From Carpediemonas membranifera (Eukaryota > Fornicata): a stretch of DNA of 64,000 nt. The notes beneath the pieces are model-generated. The model was not told where the DNA came from. It searched no databases and was given only the letters and a program-made list of their open reading frames with translations. The position numbers were made by a program, and so were the translations under genes. Positions 57,001-64,000 of this stretch are shown here, in pieces (the first letter of the stretch is position 1; every line of letters begins with the position of its first letter). The DNA is taken from the NCBI GenBank assembly GCA_019828565.1, contig JAHDYR010000047.1:1-64000 (forward strand), in the 5' to 3' direction.

Positions 57001-59365
57001 TACCCTTCCCAAGTGGGACAAGACCCGGGAGGCACAGGTAACTGCCATACGGCACCTCAGAGCCATAGAGCTCGCCACACAGCAGCAGGTGCGGCTTGAG
57101 TCGAGTGTAGTTGACACAGAGGAGAAGGAGGCCGCTGACGACGAGGACCAGGGTGCTGTGGAGCTCCCCGAGGTTGAGGAGTGTCTTTATGAACCCCTCG
57201 AGCTGTTCACCACCTCTCGCAGGGTCGCGCAGACCCGCATGCTCGAGGCGTGCATAAGGAAGCAGCAACTCGCCTTCAACAGTCGGTTTGTCGAAACTCT
57301 GCACGATAAGCGCGCGACTATTGACAAACTCAACTCCAAGGAGAGTCGAATCGCCCAGATCGTGGTCGAGATCCACGAGCTTCAGTCCAAGCTGCAAGTG
57401 CCCAAGACGCCCTTCAGACTCCCTTCGGCCACGTTCAACGAGACTGGCACCGTCAAGGTTGACAAGTTCGCCGTCGACCCGTCCGAAGTTACTGTCGAAC
57501 GCGTGTTCTCGGAGGCTGAGAAGGCCGAGCTCGCTGCTAAGGAGGCTGCCGAGCAGGCTCGCCTAGCTGCAATGGCGGCTGACAAGGCTGCGATCAGAGC
57601 GCTCGGAGATATGATGGGAGGCTCCCTCGAGGTTCAAGAAGCAGACGAACTCGACGCTCTCGAACGCCCTGATGCATTCGACGTGGCAGAGGCCGACAGG
57701 ACGGACGAGCAGGTTGCTGCGATCAAGGCGTATAACACGCAGGTTAAGAAGATCGCGGAGGAGCGTAGTAAGAGAGTCAAGGGTCTCGAGGGGGAGATGA
57801 AGCGGAGCAAGGAGCAGGTTGTGGAGCTCGCTGACGCGTTCGACGCCAAGCTTGCCGCGCTCGCTATCGATAAGGCAAACACCACCCGCGCCTGCGCCAT
57901 CCTTCAGCTTCAGGTAATCGAGCTCGCAGGCCTCTATCTCCAAGAGGTCGCCGTCACCCAGCTCGAAGCCCAGCTTGAGCTCGACATCGCCGACACCACC
58001 AAGGCTCTAGAGACCGCCCAGACGCTCCAGGACACCCTGTCTGGCCGAGTGGAAGAGGAAAAGGCCAGAGCAGCCGAGATCGCCCAGAACTCGAGAGGCC
58101 CTGCCAAGAGAAAGCCCCGAATCATCGGTGAGTACCAGGACATCGTCGCAGCCATGACGCCCGAGCTCTCTGCCGCGGTGATTAACGCGCTCTCGGACAT
58201 GGTCGGCCGCCGCCCCAGCCCTGAAGCACTCTACGCTCAGCTGGCCGGCCCCAGCGGCGACTCTGGACACACGCAGCCGCTCGACACGAGGCCCAGAGCC
58301 GTTGTTCATGAGACGGACTCGTGGGACAGCCCCAGGTTTGCAGACAAGTTCGCACCCACGCCTGCTGACATCAAGCTGCTCAATGAGCTGAAGCCGACCG
58401 AGCAGGGTGCCGCGGACGGCTTCGACAACGGTGCGGTCGAGGACGCCATCACGGCAATGTGGCGCAACGCACTTGGCCTGAGAGCAGAGATCGCACTCGC
58501 TGACGCCCGCAACCACCAGCAGAAGCTTGTCCACGCAGATGTAGTCGATGCTTCCTCTCGCGTGGCTGCCCGCGTCGGTGAAATCTCGACTCGGCGCGAG
58601 TCACTCGAGCAAAGAAAAGTCGACCTCGCAGCCCAACATCGGTCAGCCATCTTCGACAACCTCATTGTGGTCGAGCTCCAGCAGGGGCAAGTCGAGGTGC
58701 CCCGGAATCCCGTGGCAACTGACTACTCTTCGGCCGTGATGCTAAGTAAGAGCACGATCGACGGGTACAACTCAACGATCGCCAAGCTCGCTCAGGAGCA
58801 CTGCGACGCACTCATTCGTGTCAGGGACACTAGGAGCGCGTGTAACAACATTGTATGGGAGAAGCAGTACAGACAACTCGAAATTGACGACGTTCAGGCC
58901 CAGACGAGCGACCTGCAGCTCTTCAGAGTTCGGCGAGAGATGCGTGAGCTCCTCCACGCGAAGGATGCGGAGTCGATCCACCGCAAGCAGGTCGAGATTC
59001 TGACCAAGCAGCTCTCACACATGAAATCTGACCACGCCAAGTCGCTCAAATCTATGCAGGCTAACGTAGCGTCGTACCAGAGAAAGACCAGCCGCTTTGA
59101 CAAGACGACCCGGGAGATGGAGATGACGATTGATGCCCTCACCAAGAAGATGGAACAATGGAACCGGTTGTACGCCGTGCTGCACAGGGCGAAGACTGAC
59201 GCGGCTCCCAAGGGACCGACCGCTGCCGCTCGCAGGAAGAAGCAGGAGGACGCCATCAAGGCACAGAAGGCTGCGGCTAACGTGCTTACTGCTGAGGTAG
59301 AGCGGTTGAGACGGAAGACATTCCCGTCGTTCGCGGCCGTGGGACATAGAGCTGACACATACTGA
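54056..59365 (+). CDS. CFAP43: Axonemal WD-repeat coiled-coil protein, CFAP43/CFAP44 type
   Basis: 1769 residues. The first 820 show WD40/beta-propeller-like repeats (for example GVAIGDDTGIVRIYHF, PVASLSCSVDGFFLAATTKS, LISTGADGVILVRTMDELLL); the rest is mainly long coiled coil (residues about 860-960, 1080-1330, 1470-1750), ending in a basic helix. This layout and length fit the CFAP43/CFAP44 pair of the axonemal tether complex beneath inner-arm dynein; the N-terminal GCKPSSLFALNDAVGVV suggests CFAP43, but I cannot exclude CFAP44 by eye. A basic Ser/Lys insert (KSSATKSRKSSRKATK) interrupts the propeller. Confidence 0.72.
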   Translation: MDAENAAMLHYVAGCKPSSLFALNDAVGVVTNSAITIHKLLTNHGGQNNKSNDKNIVCHRVLSYVVNDTETSSIFVGHEDADGSCRITQHHTGIHIREGVHIDTGMRRPIHLSLTSSPDGQIIYLLALFDVDGLVSSCETVVLYTIAPDEETGMPTVMEVAHLDLPEAPLSLDVLNPDPSAPLSKFAGIHICPVDPNWGVIVSSTELLVLQKRRLADIEDTFEVHSIIATEGETFTGVGAYVANGYGFVAATSTGLAYATAGMGPRRRSGESRQTKSSATKSRKSSRKATKHAVAKQETAVAEFKPTLTVIETTEGTAPVDIVCPGNVLVVYPNRVVQYAIHAAHDTAELTGASRFSSIDVTALADSPDCVLEAITAPATLSPIDRRHIVSVYCPKTNMVAFASVDADNVQAEVADRIQARIPVGIPVDSDIIRFPDGATGTRHPELHVTVWQTGLLSAFDTVSGHYSLIEPLVDSTDTPIRPTCMAVCPAVNGVAIGDDTGIVRIYHFRTAEPDEPGTRVNLAFAQRMFDGPVASLSCSVDGFFLAATTKSSPHVAFIKFIADPKEPPSLQYARFVGLAQFSVADEPASTPSLQWAMGKRRVGDRAFEWRRFLYVGVTNTTIWRLQVQDDLHAGSDGFTISVTEITRTELRTGAPFTAFAVAPKCTTSPGDNGAKVVDPDEVYVLHADSLAVYNFATVHTGTSLFETRNAPTEAVRTEPLPAPPSTLCVLPRIEGTIIAIGLSSGAVALVVGNQHAVEISGSHCATCGAVQAVAINTARENEHSSLNYLISTGADGVILVRTMDELLLRFDSINSTHCASSMAASFHVMHDDNQLGQLAVDAQPAPEFIQESAELISPAKEFELGRMSATREAHERMANELRQEVGEIRVAVEALIEENTAREEMDRVDLDKFTIDVELAKSIEHDNAKAVATTHDECEAWVNVRAAITSAIHADTVGTHVPVDHATEVTGLAAPVAVESFTLPKWDKTREAQVTAIRHLRAIELATQQQVRLESSVVDTEEKEAADDEDQGAVELPEVEECLYEPLELFTTSRRVAQTRMLEACIRKQQLAFNSRFVETLHDKRATIDKLNSKESRIAQIVVEIHELQSKLQVPKTPFRLPSATFNETGTVKVDKFAVDPSEVTVERVFSEAEKAELAAKEAAEQARLAAMAADKAAIRALGDMMGGSLEVQEADELDALERPDAFDVAEADRTDEQVAAIKAYNTQVKKIAEERSKRVKGLEGEMKRSKEQVVELADAFDAKLAALAIDKANTTRACAILQLQVIELAGLYLQEVAVTQLEAQLELDIADTTKALETAQTLQDTLSGRVEEEKARAAEIAQNSRGPAKRKPRIIGEYQDIVAAMTPELSAAVINALSDMVGRRPSPEALYAQLAGPSGDSGHTQPLDTRPRAVVHETDSWDSPRFADKFAPTPADIKLLNELKPTEQGAADGFDNGAVEDAITAMWRNALGLRAEIALADARNHQQKLVHADVVDASSRVAARVGEISTRRESLEQRKVDLAAQHRSAIFDNLIVVELQQGQVEVPRNPVATDYSSAVMLSKSTIDGYNSTIAKLAQEHCDALIRVRDTRSACNNIVWEKQYRQLEIDDVQAQTSDLQLFRVRREMRELLHAKDAESIHRKQVEILTKQLSHMKSDHAKSLKSMQANVASYQRKTSRFDKTTREMEMTIDALTKKMEQWNRLYAVLHRAKTDAAPKGPTAAARRKKQEDAIKAQKAAANVLTAEVERLRRKTFPSFAAVGHRADTY

Positions 59366-60569
59366 TTGATTGATAAACTTTGTACAGGAATATTAAGAAA
59401 GGCGTGTTAATAATCGCGTGAGCCTCACTGAGTCCTCTTACTTGACGAAGGCAGCGCCATGGGACAGAACGAGTATTTTGACTCCGTCGTTGTCCCCACG
59501 GACTGATCCTGGATCAAGTAGGTAATTGTATAACTTGTATTACTCTGCCGTGGCCCTTGTTTATTATTATTATTTGCACATGAGCTCACGGCACCCTAGA
59601 GTGCCGAGGCGCGGGCGAGACCCCAGCGGGACCGGGTCGCCGTGCTAAGAGGTTGAATCTGGTGGGAGTTTCGGATACGAATCGAGGTGATTCGATCCGG
59701 GAGAATCGATGGCGCAATCGACTGAAAATGGAGTCAGACCAAGAGAAATGGCGGAAGAGACCGCCGGACAGATAAGATGTGCACTTTAGGTCACACTTCG
59801 AAACGCATCGGCAGGTGTCGGAGCCGTTCCGGACCTGACCGGATCGCGAGACGAGGATTTACCCAGGTCTGTCATAAGAGCTCGGGGAAGCCACCCGAAG
59901 TAAATACTCGCCCCCCCATTTTGGTTGGATTTAAGAGGGCTCTCTGTTATAGAGCCACACTTTGTGGAGAGCAGCACTCGACCAGGGCACCCGGGGTGCT
60001 GAGGGTCGGAGGGTCCCGCGGGGAGCGCGGGCCGGAGACTATTGATCGTTGGATTGATTCGACCAGATGTGCAGGATATGGCAGAATTCGAAAGATGCCC
60101 GAAGAAGACACGGGCACGCCCAAGGCAGAGGGTCCCGAACGACCTGCCTGGCGTACTGGCACCACATCAGGTGTCTGAGATTTATCACCTCGGGTGATGG
60201 GTTTTGGCGCAATGTGCAGGATAAGGACAATGCCAGAAGAGTTGTCGCTAGCAGCGACGGCGCCAGGACCGACGCTGGTCAAGGCCAGTGTACCTGCTCG
60301 TCAGGTAAGGCGAGCCAGTTCGACTTACCCAGAGAATGCCAGGTGGCGGTAAGTCCCGAATATTTACATAGCAAACCAGGGGTTTCTTGTAAATATTCTT
60401 CCTCCGTTGGAAAGACGTCGTATGTCATAAGGCTTGGTTATCAAGCTGGCGTTACATCGCGCTGACAGGTTACCTCGGGTAACGGGCCGTGAGCGGAGGG
60501 CAATGAGATCGCCTCGCTCCGGCATGGTGATGCGCCGACCAGGCGAGCCGCGCAGTTTATGCGGGCAGA
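59366..60569 (+). other. Intergenic region and hairpin-rich leader of element E
   Basis: The left boundary of E is not defined. Perfect inverted repeats lie at 59589-59606 (GGCACCCTAGAGTGCC), 60184-60198 (ATCACC-TCG-GGTGAT), 60322-60355 (GACTTACC/GGTAAGTC), 60358-60398 (GAATATTTACA/TGTAAATATTC) and 60469-60483 (GTTACC-TCG-GGTAAC). ATGTGCAGGATA is repeated at 60067 and 60212. TGTCATAAGGC (60423) matches the first bases of the element D LTR. MAEET at 59747 resembles the gag N-terminus of element A but stops after 13 codons. Confidence 0.5.
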
Positions 60570-61097
60570 ATGGTAGAAAATTCGGAACATCCAGATCCGA
60601 CGGCAACGAGGCTCAATAACCTAGAAGCCTCAATCGCTACCATCTCGCAACAGCTTGCAAAGCTTAATCCGCCTCCTCCGCCGCCCGAGACCGAGCCGCC
60701 GAAGGAATCTCAAATTGATTTCTTCCCTGAACAAGATGAAGCGGATATTGACCAAACACTGGCAGAGATGGATGCATACGGCGAGCTTCCGACAAAGAGA
60801 CCACTTAAGGCGGAAGCAAAGTGGCTTCGCCGCGTGATGGTGATCGTCAACGCCCTCGACGACGAGCCGCTCAAAGCAAGACTCCTGGTGGAACTCCAAG
60901 CACGCCGTACCCTTCTGGACCTCAAGGACGACAACTGGTCGGACGCAACCTGCGAACTGTTTCTCGACTTGTTCAACACGTCCCAGACCAAAACCCCCCG
61001 TGCCATCTCCTACTGCGCAGCCAAAGCCAGAGCCAAGGGTAAGAGAAAGGACCAGCCCCAGAACAAAGGGGGGTTTCACAAGAAGCACAAGAAGTAG
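60570..61097 (+). CDS. Element E Gag-like ORF1 protein
   Basis: 175 residues: a short coiled coil (RLNNLEASIATISQQLAKL), a Pro-rich stretch (PPPPPPETEPPKE), a helical domain (AKWLRRVMVIVNALDDEPLKARLLVELQ) and a basic tail (GKRKDQPQNKGGFHKKHKK). No zinc knuckle. It corresponds by position and layout to 6514-7008 in element A. The stop at 61095 is followed by the RT start 29 nt later. Confidence 0.7.
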   Translation: MVENSEHPDPTATRLNNLEASIATISQQLAKLNPPPPPPETEPPKESQIDFFPEQDEADIDQTLAEMDAYGELPTKRPLKAEAKWLRRVMVIVNALDDEPLKARLLVELQARRTLLDLKDDNWSDATCELFLDLFNTSQTKTPRAISYCAAKARAKGKRKDQPQNKGGFHKKHKK

Positions 61098-61126
61098 CCC
61101 TTGCCACAGATGTTCAGTTCCCGTCA

Positions 61127-62274
61127 ATGAACAAAAAGTGGCCGGTGTGGGCAAGACTCGGTGCCTCCCCCGAGGTAGTAAGCTGGCTGCGGGATGGCGT
61201 CCCTATCCACCTCACCTCTGCGCCCCCTCCACCAGAACCGCAAAGGCGAGTGGACCCCCGCCTACTCCCGAAGATCGAAGAGCTAGTCGCCAAGGGCGTC
61301 CTCTCCCCGTGCCCGATAGACGAACTGCGTCACAGCGCACCCCTGTTCGCGGTGTCGAAGGGCAAAGACGATGTCCGCCCCGTGCACGACCTCCGAGCCC
61401 TGAACGAGTTGACAGCAGAGCTGAGGGTGTTTCGTCTGTTCGGCATCAGACGGGCGGTCCGCAATCTGCACAAGAACGACTACATGATCAAGATAGACCT
61501 AGCATCGGGATACCACCAACTTGGCGTCGCCTCGCGAGACTCCCCCCTCCTAGGCGTGGTCCTACCGGACGGCCGCGCATTCAGGTACAACACACTCGGC
61601 TTCGGATGGACAGCGGCGCCGTACGTGTTCCAGAGCACGACCATACAGCTTGCAAAGATCATCGCACACAGGTTCGGGGTGACCATCGCGGTCTATCTCG
61701 ACGACTTCTTAGTGTCCCATGCCTCCCCATCGTACCTAGCTTCGGTCACCCCGCAGATCATCGACCTCATGCTATCGCTGGGGGCGATACCGGGCCTCAA
61801 CAAGTGCGTCCTCACGCCGACCCAGCAGGTAGACTACCTAGGTGTCCACATAGACACCGCAAGCGAGTCCCTAAGAATCTCAAAAGACAAGGCCGAGGCC
61901 TACACGGCCACGATCTCCAAGGCCCTCCGGGTCGGGTCCATCACAGCTTCAGACTGGCAGAAGCTCCTAGGCCGTCTGTCATTCTTCGCAGGGACCACAC
62001 AGTTCGCCCGCCTCGCACTCAGACCACTGCAGGCCACCCCTACGACGGAGACCGTCCACCTCTCCAGCCAAATCCGCAGGCAGCTGGCGGCGTGGCAAGT
62101 CCTCCTCCGCGATCGCCCACCCAAGAGGTTCGCCGAAGCAAGAGCGGACTGGGAAATACGCGATACGCTCCAGATTTCTGTCACCTCAGACGCATCAACG
62201 TCCGGCTGGGGAGCATGCCTGTTCAATGGGGAGAAGGGAGCGGCATCACAGGGTGCCTTCCCCCCTCATCTCAA
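61127..62274 (+). CDS. Element E reverse transcriptase and first part of RNase H
   Basis: Starts MNKKWPVWARLGASPEVVSW. RT core: FRLFGIRRAVRNL, IDLASGYHQLGV, FGWTAAPYVFQS and catalytic box IAVYLDDFLV. It ends with the first RNase H strand (VTSDASTSGWGACLF). RNase H then continues in the +1 frame, the offset lying between 62260 and 62280 at runs of six Cs or six Gs. The original frame happens to stay open to 63904 but its middle is out-of-frame translation. Confidence 0.85.
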
Positions 62275-63146
62275 GGGGGGAACACATTGGCGTCAAGGAG
62301 CTCTTCGCGATCGCTCAGGCGATCAATCTCGTGCCCCAGCAGGAGTCACGCTCCTCTCTCACAGTCTTTGCCGACAACTCAGCTGCCATCAGCTGGGTAA
62401 ACAGACGGGGATCGCCGAACCTCCCCCCAGCCGCACACCAGATCCTACAGGACATCTACAACACGGCAGAAACCAAGCGCCTCGACGTCCACTGCTTCCA
62501 TATTGCCGGACACCTGAATGTCCAGGCGGACAGGCTCTCCAGGTTCGCCAAGCTCGACTGGTCGTCACCCCGAGAAGTCTTGGAAACCATCATGCGCAAG
62601 TGGGGGCCGGTCGAGATCGACGTCACAGCACGCCCCGACAAGGTTCTGGCCTTACCAGGCTTTGCAGAAATAGCCTGGTCAATCCACGACAACGGCTTCC
62701 AGATGGACTGGAGGGGAGTCAGGATTTATATAGCTCCTCCTATAGCCCTTCTTGGAGTGACGTGTCGTCGCCTCCAGACAATACGCGCCTCGACCCAGAC
62801 TGGGAACCCTCGACACTGGAGATCAGCGGCGATAGTCCTGTGCCCGGACCTCAACTCGCCCGAGGTCCGAGCCATCAAACGTTTGACACCCCTCAAGTTG
62901 TACCTCAGAGTCCAGGCGAAACACCTCCTGCAGTCCGAGCTAGCCTGGACAGCGACAGACAAGGGCAAGATCCGCTTCGTGGCGCTTATCCTGAAAACCC
63001 GTTCCAAGCCCTCCTCGCTGACGACCGACTATCACATTTCAGAAACGAATCGTCGCGCCGCACAGCAGCGGGCTGGGTCGCCAAATTCCTCCAATCCCGC
63101 AACGCGAGCCACTCACACGCGCAACAGCTCAAAGAGTTCCTTCTGA
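62226..63146 (+). CDS. Element E RNase H and connection region
   Basis: Continues RNase H (EHIGVKELFAIAQAINL, VFADNSAAISWVNR, HIAGHLNVQADRLSRF) followed by the DIRS-typical region VEIDVTARPDKVLALPGF...YIAPPIALL and IVLCPDLNSPEVRAIKRLTP. The true entry is at about 62275. The frame ends at 63146, overlapping the recombinase by about 150 nt, the usual overlapping arrangement in DIRS-like elements. Confidence 0.82.
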   Translation: MGRRERHHRVPSPLISRGEHIGVKELFAIAQAINLVPQQESRSSLTVFADNSAAISWVNRRGSPNLPPAAHQILQDIYNTAETKRLDVHCFHIAGHLNVQADRLSRFAKLDWSSPREVLETIMRKWGPVEIDVTARPDKVLALPGFAEIAWSIHDNGFQMDWRGVRIYIAPPIALLGVTCRRLQTIRASTQTGNPRHWRSAAIVLCPDLNSPEVRAIKRLTPLKLYLRVQAKHLLQSELAWTATDKGKIRFVALILKTRSKPSSLTTDYHISETNRRAAQQRAGSPNSSNPATRATHTRNSSKSSF

Positions 63147-63904
63147 CCGAGGGTACCACGTCGGGCCCACAGTCGATACACAGGAAAGGCTACTGGATTT
63201 GCGAGGCCGCCCCACTCGTGTCTGACTGGCGCCCCCCGATCGCTGCCAAGCAGATAATCGCCGCCGCCCGGAACGTCGCCTCTGTAGAAGGCCTGACCGG
63301 GGGTGCGAAGCCTGTCACGTCCGCGAGAGTCCGCAGGGTCATAGACAGACGTCGGAAGTCACCCCAAGCCTTCCAGGCCGCCCTCTTTTCTGCTCTCTGC
63401 TTTATCACCGTGAGTAGAGGCGCAGAGATCTTTGGACTCAGACGAAGAGACGTCGAGTTCGACGCTGATGGCAATGCCCTCCTTCTGTTCGCGAGAACTA
63501 AGACTGCCACAGGCGTCCGCAAGCTGGTACCAAACCAATCGTGGGCCCGCTTTAACCCAGCAAGGGCCCTGAAGGCATGGGTCCCCACGGCAACGCGCCG
63601 CGACGACGACCTCATCTGGCGGGCGATCACCTCAACCGGTGGTATTTCACTATCGAAGCCGCTACCGGCGTCAACCCTCCGCCACTGGATCCACCAGGCG
63701 TACGGCACCGACATTTCGTGGCACTCATTCCGCAAGGGCGCCACCACGGAGTTGGCGGTAGCCCACACGAGTACCGAAGTCCTCCTGTCCATGGGGACGT
63801 GGGCCTCCACGAAAAGCATGCTGAGATATATGGGCAACGGGGTCCGCACACACCCGGGGGTCCAGGGACACCTGGCCTCCATCCTTCTCCAACCACCACT
63901 TTAA
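62990..63904 (+). CDS. Element E tyrosine recombinase
   Basis: About 300 residues in the same frame as RT. Catalytic signature: first Arg in SRGAEIFGLRRRDVEF, the HxxR in WHSFRKGATTELA, and the final block MGTWASTKSMLRYMG with the nucleophilic Tyr. N-terminal SAM-like helices (AAGWVAKFLQSRNASHSHAQQL) precede it. It would integrate circular cDNA without target duplications. It appears intact. The start codon is not clear because the frame is open far upstream. Confidence 0.85.
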   Translation, partial: PENPFQALLADDRLSHFRNESSRRTAAGWVAKFLQSRNASHSHAQQLKEFLLTEGTTSGPQSIHRKGYWICEAAPLVSDWRPPIAAKQIIAAARNVASVEGLTGGAKPVTSARVRRVIDRRRKSPQAFQAALFSALCFITVSRGAEIFGLRRRDVEFDADGNALLLFARTKTATGVRKLVPNQSWARFNPARALKAWVPTATRRDDDLIWRAITSTGGISLSKPLPASTLRHWIHQAYGTDISWHSFRKGATTELAVAHTSTEVLLSMGTWASTKSMLRYMGNGVRTHPGVQGHLASILLQPPL

Positions 63905-64000
63905 ATCTCTGACGGGAGCTAGTGGCTGGGAGAGCTAGGTAGGGTGGGGCTGACACGCGTTACAACGGCAGATGTAAGCCACAACAGACATTCTTTGACG

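Larger units (their letters stand above)
59580..64000 (+). mobile_element. Element E: DIRS/Ngaro-like tyrosine-recombinase retrotransposon, cut by the right edge or ending near it
   Basis: Gag-like ORF, RT, RNase H and tyrosine recombinase in order on the plus strand, with no integrase and no LTRs. The start coordinate is approximate. 63905-64000 after the recombinase shows no repeat of the leader, so terminal repeats, if present, lie outside the window. Compare element A at 1-7050. Confidence 0.82.

Noticed and set aside
59460-59506. Short ORF MGQNEYFDSVVVPTD as a fourth MGN-type peptide
   Set aside because: Only the MG start is shared; there is no Gly-rich stretch and the surrounding DNA does not match the other units.
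60420-60561. Element D LTR fragment in the leader of element E
   Set aside because: Only two 11-nt matches (TGTCATAAGGC and CGCAGTTTATG) with very different spacing; too short to claim homology.

Overview
The window looks like nuclear DNA from a GC-rich, gene-dense, flagellated anaerobic protist. The best guess is a metamonad of the Carpediemonas/fornicate kind (inference). Four things point there. One 35-nt intron has its branch-point motif (TCTAAC) almost touching the 3' AG, the arrangement known from Giardia and Trichomonas. The metabolic genes are an archaeal-type phosphoglycerate mutase and a bacterial-type fermentative D-lactate dehydrogenase. Axonemal genes are present (AK7, CFAP43/44 type). 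Almost all other genes are single uninterrupted frames separated by 70-300 bp, often as divergent pairs.

Layout. 1-7050: a tyrosine-recombinase (DIRS/Ngaro-like) retrotransposon on the minus strand (element A), split by a plus-strand Ty3/gypsy element (D, 1946-6409); a tRNA-Asp abuts A's 5' side. 7.6-8.6 kb: D-lactate dehydrogenase. 9.0-10.6 kb: a frameshifted Fanzor (eukaryotic TnpB-like nuclease) gene. 10.8-11.4 kb: a degenerate DHHC-type membrane protein. 11.6-13.5 kb: an intron-containing aminoethylphosphonate transaminase/nucleotidyltransferase fusion. 13.6-14.2 kb: a tiny MGN-peptide gene and a copy of a short dispersed repeat. 14.28-24.63 kb: nested retrotransposons, with minus-strand Ty3/gypsy element B interrupted inside its RNase H by plus-strand Ty3/gypsy element C, which carries an extra antisense gene. 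24.7-37.3 kb: housekeeping block (two small hypotheticals, a vWA-like protein, a DEAD-box helicase, RRP5, apgM, SNF5, AK7). 37.3-40.2 kb: duplicated AK7 3' end/MGN-peptide units and a second Fanzor gene flanked by 25-bp direct repeats. 40.3-59.4 kb: two hypotheticals, an ACF1/BAZ1-like remodeller subunit, SPB4/DDX55 helicase, a two-HMG-box protein, a multi-pass membrane protein with a probable ARM-like tail, an exosome PH-ring subunit and a CFAP43/44-type axonemal protein. 59.4-64 kb: a second DIRS-like element (E) with a hairpin-rich leader, running towards the right edge.

How it fits together. The cellular genes cover ribosome biogenesis and RNA decay (RRP5, two helicases, exosome subunit), chromatin (SNF5, ACF1-like, HMG), flagellar axoneme (AK7, CFAP43/44), glycolysis/fermentation (apgM, D-LDH) and phosphonate head-group synthesis. 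Mobile DNA makes up roughly a third of the window.

The most unusual observations are: (i) all three Ty3/gypsy elements have very short LTRs (61, 81 and 122 nt), 4-bp target duplications, no room for a normal tRNA primer site before gag, and a perfect 8-10 bp palindrome exactly at the 5' LTR/internal junction; (ii) two Fanzor genes, one between direct copies of a 25-bp repeat that also occurs 24 kb away; (iii) an antisense cargo gene in element C; (iv) a three-copy family of 29-37-residue MGN peptides. Domain calls were made by eye, without database searches.
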